From Bacteroidales bacterium UBA3764 (GTDB lineage: Bacteria > Bacteroidota > Bacteroidia > Bacteroidales > UBA932): 11,083 bases of DNA. The notes beneath the pieces are model-generated. The model did not search any database, was not told where the DNA came from, and saw only the letters and a list, made by a program, of their open reading frames with translations. Where the stretch lies: the NCBI GenBank assembly GCA_002371115.1, contig DFFY01000047.1, positions 1-11,083 of the forward strand, read 5' to 3'. Within the stretch, counting starts at the first letter, position 1; each line of letters opens with the position of its first letter. Shown one piece after another: positions 6,301 to 11,083 of this stretch. A program made the translations under genes and the position numbers.

Positions 6301-8405
6301 TCCGGGAGGGCCAAATGGGCTTTTGCACTACCGTTGCCGTCCAGCCAGGTACTGAACAGTTCCGTCTGGGCCTCCTGAAATTGGGAAGCAGGGTTGTTGA
6401 AGCTGTATTCCTCGAAGCCCTGGAACGGGGCGCCTTTCAGCCGTCGCAACGTGAGCTGCGCGTGCGCCTTGGCACCGCCGGCTGCACCGCCCGTGAGCCA
6501 CTGGGCGTCAATGTGCGCCTGGCTCTTGACGCCGGCTTCCAGCACCGAGGGATAATCGGCATTGATTTTGAGCCGGTTGGGCTTGATGGTCTCTATGTGC
6601 AGGATTTTGTGGAAACTGCTGCCGCCCACCTTGAAATACGCGTTCCAGTATCCAGTAGGGTCGGTGGAGCGGGTGGGAATGTTGTAGGTAAAGAAACCGT
6701 CCTGTCCGGTGCGCACCATGCGGGTGTGGAACTGCCCTTCCGGGGTGTAGAGCTCCAGGGTGGCCGGGTGTCCGGCCGGGAGGCTCTTGCCTTTGTTGCT
6801 CAGGAGCATGTTTACATGCAGGGTGTCGCCGGGCCGCCATACGCCGCGCTCGCCGTAAATGAAGGCCTTGAGCCCTTCCCGAATGGTTTCACCGCCCACG
6901 TCGAAGCGGCTCAGGGTGCGTTCGTCGTCCTGGGTGGTTTTAAGGTAGGCCGTACTGCCGCCCGCCCTGGCCACGACAGCAAACGGCTTGTGCGCCAGCG
7001 TAAGGGTGGCCAGGCCCTTTCCATCCGTCTTTCCCTTGCCCACGCACTGGAGCTGGTAGTCGTACACCTCCAGCTTGGCGCCGGGCAGGGGCTCGCCGGT
7101 CAGGAGGTCCGTTGCGGCAACCCACAGCTCAGTGCCTTCGGCATATTCCGCCACCAGGCCGATGTCGGAAGCAAGCAGCTGCACTACCGGGAAGCGGTCG
7201 CTGTGCATGTAATAGGACGCTTTGGTGGGATCGTCGGCCTCTTTCCAGTTGTAAAGGTCCCAGTCATAGTCGTTGTCCCAGTAGTAGGAACTGGCTTTGT
7301 CCCAGACGGCGTTGTCTATGGCAGACGGCTTCCCGGCGGGAGCGGAAGGGCTTAGGAGGGCCTTGGCACCGCCGTACAGCGACTGGTCCTGCCGGAAGCT
7401 CAGCCGCACGCGGTAAATGGCGCCCGGCTCTTTTTTGATGAGTCCGCTCAGGTCGATGGAAAAGTCGTTCCACTGGTGCAGGTCCTTGGAAGGGTCCAGC
7501 TGGACGTCGCCCCGGTAAACCAGACGCCCGCTCCGGCGCAGGGCGTTTCCGCCTGTGCTCAGGTCGTTGTCCTGCAGGTACGTGAGGATGTTCTTCTCGT
7601 AAATCTTTACCACGCGCACTTCCACGGCGCCCAGGTTCACGGCGCGGAAGGGGAGGTAGAACTTGTCCTTTTCCGGCAGGATGCCGCCCTGGATGCTCAG
7701 CTCCACCGCCGGTTTGGGCTCCTCGCGGATGAAGGTGTGCGTGAAAGGCTCGCCCAGCGTATCGCCGTCGGCGTTTTTGAGCGCGCCATCCAGGGTGAGG
7801 GTCAGGTCTCCCTGGCCGCCTTCAAAGAACACCAGCAGCCGCCGGTCCTGCACCTGGATGTAGCTGCGGGCGGCGCCCTGGAGCTCCACCAGGCCACGGA
7901 GGGCGGCGTTCACCGGCGCCTGGGACAGGCTAACCTCAATGAGACCGTTCTTCAGGCTTACCTGCTCCACGCGGAAGCTGCGGCCGTTGTCTTTCACCAG
8001 CACGGTGTTGCTGCCTGTCACGGCCGGTCCCTTGATAACGAGCGGGTACACAAAGGCAGGCGCTCCTTCGCGGAGTTTTTCCAGGTGGAAGATGGCTTTG
8101 TAGGTCTGTCCGGCCTTCAGGGCACCGTCGGCAGGAATAAAGCTCACGGAGGCGGCGTTGTTCCAGCGGGCGGTGCCTTCCACGGGCGGCTCAAACTGGA
8201 ACAGGGCCTGCGGGTTTTGCCCGGCGGCCTCTTCCGTCAGGTCCACGCGCAGTTCCGCGTTTTCTCTCACCATGCCGCCGGTATAGGCCTTGATATAGGG
8301 GGCAAATTCTTGGGCCGATGGTTCCTCCGCCACGCTTCGGGAGCCACAGGCAACGGCGGCGCTCCCCAGGACCACAGCCATGCAGGCTTTCAGGATTTTC
8401 TTCAT
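3351..8405 (-). CDS. Alpha-2-macroglobulin family lipoprotein with thioester motif (YfhM-like)
   Basis: Large bacterial alpha-2-macroglobulin, 1684 aa, close in size to E. coli YfhM. The family traps proteases: cleavage of a bait segment exposes an internal Cys-Gln thioester that bonds covalently to the attacker. The N-terminus MKKILKACMAVVLGSAAVAC is a lipoprotein signal with Cys20 as the lipid site; the lipobox AVAC has Ala where Leu is usual. Macroglobulin-type beta domains follow, including the MG2-like GVWRPGDT near 521-528 and the conserved VDEGLLDL at 1009-1016. The alpha/alpha thioester domain carries YPYDCTEQ (Cys1278, Gln1281) and the QNADGGFGYW helix motif near 1319. The C-terminal ~120 residues are a beta domain. 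The mature protein has only five cysteines (20, 454, 1143, 1278, 1473). Cys1143 lies in an unexpected GCGEQ. The start is six bases after the upstream stop, in an A/T-rich leader. No Lys/Asp/Glu-rich surface-export signal directly follows Cys20, so a periplasm-facing position is likely but not proven. Confidence 0.95.
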   Translation of the reverse strand: MKKILKACMAVVLGSAAVACGSRSVAEEPSAQEFAPYIKAYTGGMVRENAELRVDLTEEAAGQNPQALFQFEPPVEGTARWNNAASVSFIPADGALKAGQTYKAIFHLEKLREGAPAFVYPLVIKGPAVTGSNTVLVKDNGRSFRVEQVSLKNGLIEVSLSQAPVNAALRGLVELQGAARSYIQVQDRRLLVFFEGGQGDLTLTLDGALKNADGDTLGEPFTHTFIREEPKPAVELSIQGGILPEKDKFYLPFRAVNLGAVEVRVVKIYEKNILTYLQDNDLSTGGNALRRSGRLVYRGDVQLDPSKDLHQWNDFSIDLSGLIKKEPGAIYRVRLSFRQDQSLYGGAKALLSPSAPAGKPSAIDNAVWDKASSYYWDNDYDWDLYNWKEADDPTKASYYMHSDRFPVVQLLASDIGLVAEYAEGTELWVAATDLLTGEPLPGAKLEVYDYQLQCVGKGKTDGKGLATLTLAHKPFAVVARAGGSTAYLKTTQDDERTLSRFDVGGETIREGLKAFIYGERGVWRPGDTLHVNMLLSNKGKSLPAGHPATLELYTPEGQFHTRMVRTGQDGFFTYNIPTRSTDPTGYWNAYFKVGGSSFHKILHIETIKPNRLKINADYPSVLEAGVKSQAHIDAQWLTGGAAGGAKAHAQLTLRRLKGAPFQGFEEYSFNNPASQFQEAQTELFSTWLDGNGSAKAHLALPEAPDAPGMLQAFVVTSVEEKSGEESFTTQTLPFSPYSAYVGIKLPKAEYLVTDKTHSADIAVVDAKGRPVKGHVLEYVLFKVGWNWWWTSSHDNSLNSYVNGTSVNVVKSGVLTSAVQDVTVFINIPKADWGRYLLLVRDRDSGHMSGREFLADWPDYEGRASRKDPETLTMLSFSTDKPSYNVGDQATVYIPAAPGAQALVSLENAGTVLSREWVKLSEADTPWRFTVTPEMAPNLYVHITLVQPYGAAVNDLPLRLYGVQRVLVENPGSKLYPQVQMPEKLHPEEAFTIKVSEKNGRPMTYTLALVDEGLLDLTAFKTPDPWARMNKVEALGVKTWDLYDQVIGARNGQLQPTAAIGGDEDAVRSARKDNRFNPVVLTFGPRTVAANGTDALRVELPQYVGSVRVMVVAARDGAFGSAQKTVPVQSPLMVLSTLPRQLGCGEQVSVPVNVFALEEGVKDVAVTLEADGPVELLSHTARVHFNSTGDQLISFQMKALAQEGVAHIRVSASGAGHKATEEIALPIVQPQAPVTRVERFSLTAGASRKVAEGQLQVSAFPVPDAHGLYANMRDYPYDCTEQLSARGLTLVNLLPQLNAADSTEVRALVPAIIARIYARQNADGGFGYWGGGRSDSWVSSMAGILLVQAQKAGFEVNDGVLKAWKGYQEKLSQAYRIAGNSLFSQADEAYRLYSLAVAGASSQAGMNRLREARELTPQAQWLLASAYALSGKASTAGTVLDAVGRDFPEYSPYNLTYGSATRDRFAALEALVLCDRMGEAMSLAQELPLDRMLSTQESAFAAVALARLFRKVPTREAQTVLENGVLTNNSEGTVYVTLATVSREPQPASGNGLGIEVSYVDADGAPVQPASLKQGTRFTARIKVQSKQAGRDMQHLALSLNVPSGWEIVNDRMAGGAEDGYDHKDIRDNAVRWYFGLPAGRFKTFSVQLRAAYEGRFVLPAATVEAMYEPGVAAATAPGVALVQP

Positions 8406-8411
8406 ATTAAT

Positions 8412-9602
8412 TTATTGCCAGGGTGTCGATTTATACGCTTCGAATCCCACGATGAAGCGTTGCATTCCGTCCAGCAGACGGCTGCGCGGGCAGGCGATAT
8501 TCACCCGCATGAAGCCCTCGCCGGCGGCTCCGTAAATGGAACCGGTGCTCAGGGTGAGCTGCACTTTCTCCTGCAGGAACTTGCCAAAGCGCTCGCTGAA
8601 TCCTTCCAGCGGCTCGCCTTCCCGCAGGGCGGTCCGGCAGTCTATCCACATGAGGTAAGTGCCTTCCAGGGGCAGCACGTTTACGGCGGGCAGTTCGTCT
8701 TCCAGAAAGCAGGATACCGTGCGGGCGTTGTGATACAGGTACTCCCGCAGCTGGTCCAGCCATTCCCCGCCGGCCGTATAGGCGGCCTTCAGGGCCGTGA
8801 CCCCGAATACGTTCACGTCACAGCACTCGTTGTCGTTGATAGCGCGGTCCATCTTGGAGAGCACAGCCGGGTCCTTGGCGTAAATGTTGGCAATCTGGAT
8901 GCCCGCCAGGTTGAACGCCTTGGTGGGGGAAATGCAGGAGACGGAGTTAAGCACATATTCCTCCGGCAGGGTGGCCCAGGGGGTGTAGTCATGGCCGGGG
9001 TAGGTGAGTTCGCAGTGAATCTCGTCGGAAATCACAAACACGTTGTGCTGCCGGCAAATCCTGGCCATCAGAAGCAGTTCCTCGCGGGTCCATACGCGTC
9101 CGGCGGGGTTGTGGGGGTTGCACAGGAGAAGCACCTTGGCCTCCGCGGCCTTCTTTTCAAAATCGTCCCAATCCACAATGTAGTGGCCGTCGTATTTGAG
9201 CGGATTGTCCAGCTGCACGCACTTGTTGTTGCGGATGGCCGGGAAAAAGGCGTTGTAGCAGGGCGTCATCACCATCACTTTGTCCCCGGGCACCGTCATG
9301 GCCTTGATGGCGGCGCTGTACGCGGCAATCACGCCGGTGGTGGGAACAATATTGCGTCTGTCGATATCGTCCCAGCCATGCCGCTGGGCAAACCACTTGT
9401 GCATGGCCTCGAAATAGCTGTCCGGCACCAGCTCGTAGCCAAACACCCCGTGCTCCAGGCGCTTCTGGAGCGCAGCCTGGATTTCCGGCGCCACTTTAAA
9501 GTCCATGTCTGCCACCCACAGGGGCAGCGTTCCGGGATACAGGTCCCATTTTACACTCTCGGTTCCCCGGCGGTCCGGGCATTGGTCAAAGTTGTATGTC
9601 AT
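8412..9602 (-). CDS. MalY/PatB family PLP-dependent aminotransferase / cystathionine beta-lyase
   Basis: Fold-type I pyridoxal-phosphate enzyme, 396 aa, of the MalY/PatB group. These are usually C-S beta-lyases that release a thiol, pyruvate and ammonia from cystathionine or cysteine conjugates, and are often annotated as aminotransferases. Seen: the N-terminal signature W-V-A-D-M-D-F (29-35) typical of this group; substrate-cleft FGYE near 54-57; NPHNPAGRVW (162-171); SDEIHCEL (192-199), whose Asp contacts the PLP ring nitrogen; SPTKAFNLAG with the Schiff-base Lys228; and MRVNIACPR with carboxylate-binding Arg366. The length is normal and nothing is missing. The protein has no signal peptide and should be cytoplasmic. 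Its ATG overlaps the upstream DUF3737 stop as ATGA, suggesting translational coupling, and the A2M start follows six bases after its stop. The exact substrate cannot be told from sequence. Confidence 0.93.
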   Translation of the reverse strand: MTYNFDQCPDRRGTESVKWDLYPGTLPLWVADMDFKVAPEIQAALQKRLEHGVFGYELVPDSYFEAMHKWFAQRHGWDDIDRRNIVPTTGVIAAYSAAIKAMTVPGDKVMVMTPCYNAFFPAIRNNKCVQLDNPLKYDGHYIVDWDDFEKKAAEAKVLLLCNPHNPAGRVWTREELLLMARICRQHNVFVISDEIHCELTYPGHDYTPWATLPEEYVLNSVSCISPTKAFNLAGIQIANIYAKDPAVLSKMDRAINDNECCDVNVFGVTALKAAYTAGGEWLDQLREYLYHNARTVSCFLEDELPAVNVLPLEGTYLMWIDCRTALREGEPLEGFSERFGKFLQEKVQLTLSTGSIYGAAGEGFMRVNIACPRSRLLDGMQRFIVGFEAYKSTPWQ

Positions 9603-10444
9603 AGCTGTGTGATTTGGCAGTTGGCGGGCGACTTGGCGTTCTCATCCAGGATAACCTCCCCGATGGAACCGGCCTTAATGAAACCGGAACGCGGATTTTT
9701 CACCGAGGGAATGTGGCCTTTCACCGTGGCCTGGACGGAGGAATACTCGAACGCGAGGTCCGCGTCCTCCGCAAAGGTGCAGTCCTCCAGGATGAGGTTC
9801 TCGCAGTAGCACAGGGGCTGCGAGCCGCCAATATGGCAGCGCACCAGGCGTAGGTTCTTGGCATACCAGCCCAGGAACTCCCCGTTGATGACGGAGTCGT
9901 ACACGGTAACGTTCTCGCTTTCCCAGAAGGCGTCCTTGGTCTGGAGGTTGGCGTTGCGGATGACGGCGTTCTTCACATATTGGAAAGAATAGTTTCCGTG
10001 CAGTTCATACGTGTCGATGTCCACGTTCTCGCAGTGCATGAAAATGTAGTTGGCATCGGCCGTTTCCACATTGCGGAGCTTGATATCCTTGCAGTCCCAG
10101 AAGGTTTCCTGTGCCATGGGCATTTTCACGTTCTCTATGTAAGCGCCTGTGATGCGGCGGAACATTTTGGGCGCTTCCACTAAGGTGTCGTACATCTTGC
10201 AGCCGCGGGTGTACCACAGCGCGGCGCGGGCCCCTTCCCGGAACACACAGTCCCGGATGGTGAAACCGTCGCACTCCCAGAACGGGTATTTCCCGTTGAA
10301 TTCGCAGTTCACCGCCTCAAGGTTCGCGCCTTCCTTCAAGCTGGATTCACCGGGGCCGATGGTGACATTTTCCAAATACAGTCCCTCTCTCTTACAGTAT
10401 AAAGGGCGTTCGCCCTCAAAATATTGGTTTTTTATCGTTTCCAT
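9599..10444 (-). CDS. DUF3737 family protein, right-handed beta-helix
   Basis: 281 aa if read from the ATG at 10444, which gives the family-typical beginning METIKNQYFEGERPLYCK followed by LENV and ES-LKE. The frame is open 36 codons further, to 10552, but that part runs through the promoter and a 32-bp tandem repeat whose length is not a multiple of three, so I reject it. The body is a series of short rungs such as FTIRDCVF, IENVKM, IKLRNVET, VDIDTYEL, VIRNANL, VTVYDSVI, LRLVRCHI and LILEDCTF, about 18-22 residues apart. This is the pattern of a single-stranded right-handed beta-helix. Trp, Phe and Cys recur at fixed rung positions (FWEC, LWYT, FWDC, FMHC). No signal peptide is present, so it is presumably cytoplasmic. 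The family has no established function. It is the first gene of the putative operon and overlaps the PLP enzyme gene by four bases. Confidence 0.9.
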   Translation of the reverse strand: METIKNQYFEGERPLYCKREGLYLENVTIGPGESSLKEGANLEAVNCEFNGKYPFWECDGFTIRDCVFREGARAALWYTRGCKMYDTLVEAPKMFRRITGAYIENVKMPMAQETFWDCKDIKLRNVETADANYIFMHCENVDIDTYELHGNYSFQYVKNAVIRNANLQTKDAFWESENVTVYDSVINGEFLGWYAKNLRLVRCHIGGSQPLCYCENLILEDCTFAEDADLAFEYSSVQATVKGHIPSVKNPRSGFIKAGSIGEVILDENAKSPANCQITQL

Positions 10445-10450
10445 AGCATA

Positions 10451-10481
10451 CAAAGCTACACATTTTTTCACACCTATCCAA
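10451..10481 (-). promoter_or_regulatory. Bacteroidota-type promoter for the DUF3737-PLP-a2m-pbpC cluster
   Basis: Read on the minus strand, TAGCTTTG (10458-10451) matches the Bacteroidota -7 consensus TAnnTTTG exactly. A TTG (10481-10479) lies 20 bases upstream, where the -33 TTTG element is expected. Only six bases separate the -7 box from the ATG at 10444, so the transcript would start at or within a few bases of the start codon. The spacing and the exact -7 match support it; no transcript data are available. Confidence 0.6.
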
Positions 10482-10540
10482 GTGCACGCACGCGAGCTGG
10501 TCGGTAACTCCAGGCGCACGCATCCGGGTTGGTCGGCAAC
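10477..10540. repeat. Two-copy 32-bp tandem repeat upstream of the DUF3737 gene
   Basis: Copies at 10477-10508 and 10509-10540 abut head to tail and agree at 25 of 32 positions. The best-conserved parts on the plus strand are CACGCA, then seven variable bases, then TGGTCGGYAAC. The promoter-proximal copy contains the presumed -33 TTG at its edge. The 32-base period is close to three helical turns. Confidence 0.7.
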
Positions 10541-10566
10541 ATATTGTCCCACAGCTATTTACGAAA

Positions 10567-10595
10567 AATCCTCGGCGCAAAAAGCGCCGAGGATT
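10567..10595 (-). terminator. Intrinsic terminator of groL
   Basis: A perfect 12-base stem, AATCCTCGGCGC and GCGCCGAGGATT, with a 5-base loop. On the minus strand it is followed by TTTTT directly after the stem, the expected U tract. It lies 45 bases after the groL stop, so it separates groL from the DUF3737 transcription unit. The plus-strand side lacks a clean T run. Confidence 0.88.
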
Positions 10596-10640
10596 ATTAG
10601 CATTTTCCTGAGTATCAGGTGGTTATTGACCAGCGGCCGA

Positions 10641-11083
10641 TTACATCATGCCACCGGCGGGCATGGCGGGAGCGGCAGGCGTGGGTTCGGGAATGTCCAC
10701 AATGCCACATTCGGTGGTAAGGAACATGCCGGCCACGGAAGCGGCGTTCTCCAGGGCCACACGGGACACCTTGGTAGGGTCGATGACACCGGCTTCGTAC
10801 ATGTTCACGTACTCGTCCGTACGGGCGTTGTAACCGAAGTCGCCCTTGCCCTCGCGAATCTTGTTGATGATGACGGAAGCCTCCACGCCGGCGTTGGCGG
10901 CAATCTGGCGGAGCGGCTCCTCGATGGCGCGCTCGATGATGCGGATACCGGTGGTCTCGTCTTCGTTCTCACCCTTGAGGCCCTTCAGCACTTCTGCGGC
11001 ACGGATGTAAGCCACGCCGCCGCCCGGCAGGTAACCTTCCTCAACTGCAGCGCGGGTTGCGTTCAGGGCATCGTCCACGCGGT
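10641..11083 (-). CDS. groL: GroEL chaperonin (60 kDa), C-terminal part; 5' end outside window
   Basis: The last ~147 codons of the Cpn60 chaperonin, which folds proteins in an ATP-driven double ring with GroES in the cytoplasm. The fragment starts within RVDDALNATRAAVEEG and contains PGGGVAYIRA, then EEPLRQIAANAGVEAS and NARTDEYVNMYEAGVIDPTKV, then LENAASVAGMFLTTE, all conserved parts of the C-terminal equatorial domain. The tail EPTPAAPAMPAGGMM is a short Gly/Met/Pro-Ala-rich end of the usual flexible type. The stop is TAA at 10643-10641. The frame continues beyond the right edge; the GTG at 11078 is the internal valine of the RVDDAL motif, not a start. A strong terminator follows. Nothing is unusual in the visible part. 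Confidence 0.97.
   Translation of the reverse strand, partial: RVDDALNATRAAVEEGYLPGGGVAYIRAAEVLKGLKGENEDETTGIRIIERAIEEPLRQIAANAGVEASVIINKIREGKGDFGYNARTDEYVNMYEAGVIDPTKVSRVALENAASVAGMFLTTECGIVDIPEPTPAAPAMPAGGMM

Noticed and set aside
7476..9809. 777-codon open frame on the plus strand
   Set aside because: It runs antisense across A2M, the PLP enzyme and part of DUF3737, has the same His/Gly/Val-rich makeup, and shows no recognisable domain.
10445..10552. Upstream extension of the DUF3737 frame to an ATG at 10552
   Set aside because: It crosses the promoter and a 32-bp tandem repeat that would shift frame between copies; family members begin at the METIKNQ-type methionine.
10607..10619. Small dyad CCTGA-GTA-TCAGG after groL
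   Set aside because: A five-base stem is too short to support a function, and the much stronger terminator lies next to it.

Overview
The window looks like chromosomal DNA from a GC-rich member of the Bacteroidales (Bacteroidota). Four things point there: a TAnnTTTG-type promoter, translation starts without Shine-Dalgarno sequences, a Bacteroidota-type lipoprotein A2M, and the GroEL C-terminal tail. I see no tRNA, rRNA, CRISPR array, transposase or phage gene, and no obvious defence system.

Layout from left to right. Positions 1-1019 (+) hold the 3' end of a beta-rich, probably exported protein I cannot name. It meets the next gene tail to tail with a 4-base overlap of the stop codons. On the minus strand follow four closely packed genes, read right to left: a DUF3737 beta-helix protein (10444-9599), a MalY/PatB-type PLP enzyme (9602-8412), a large alpha-2-macroglobulin lipoprotein with a thioester motif (8405-3351), and penicillin-binding protein 1C, pbpC (3274-1016). 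The gaps are -4, 6 and 76 bases, so one transcript is likely. A Bacteroidota-type promoter sits directly before the first gene. Upstream of it lies a strong hairpin terminator that ends groL, whose last ~147 codons close the window (11083-10641, minus).

How the genes fit together. The A2M/PBP1C pair is a known bacterial partnership. A2M is thought to trap foreign proteases that get through a damaged envelope, and PBP1C is thought to repair peptidoglycan. The two upstream genes are not an obvious part of that job; their inclusion is the unexplained part of the operon.

The most interesting signals are small. (1) A ~100-bp inverted repeat of a dispersed bacterial type is inserted in frame in pbpC, adding ~34 residues at a domain boundary. 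(2) Two 36-bp hairpin-forming repeats lie between a2m and pbpC, with the pbpC start codon inside one. (3) A second, GCGEQ-like thioester motif sits outside the thioester domain of A2M. (4) A 32-bp tandem repeat overlaps the -33 element of a promoter that seems to give a leaderless mRNA. No complete new system can be claimed from the sequence alone.
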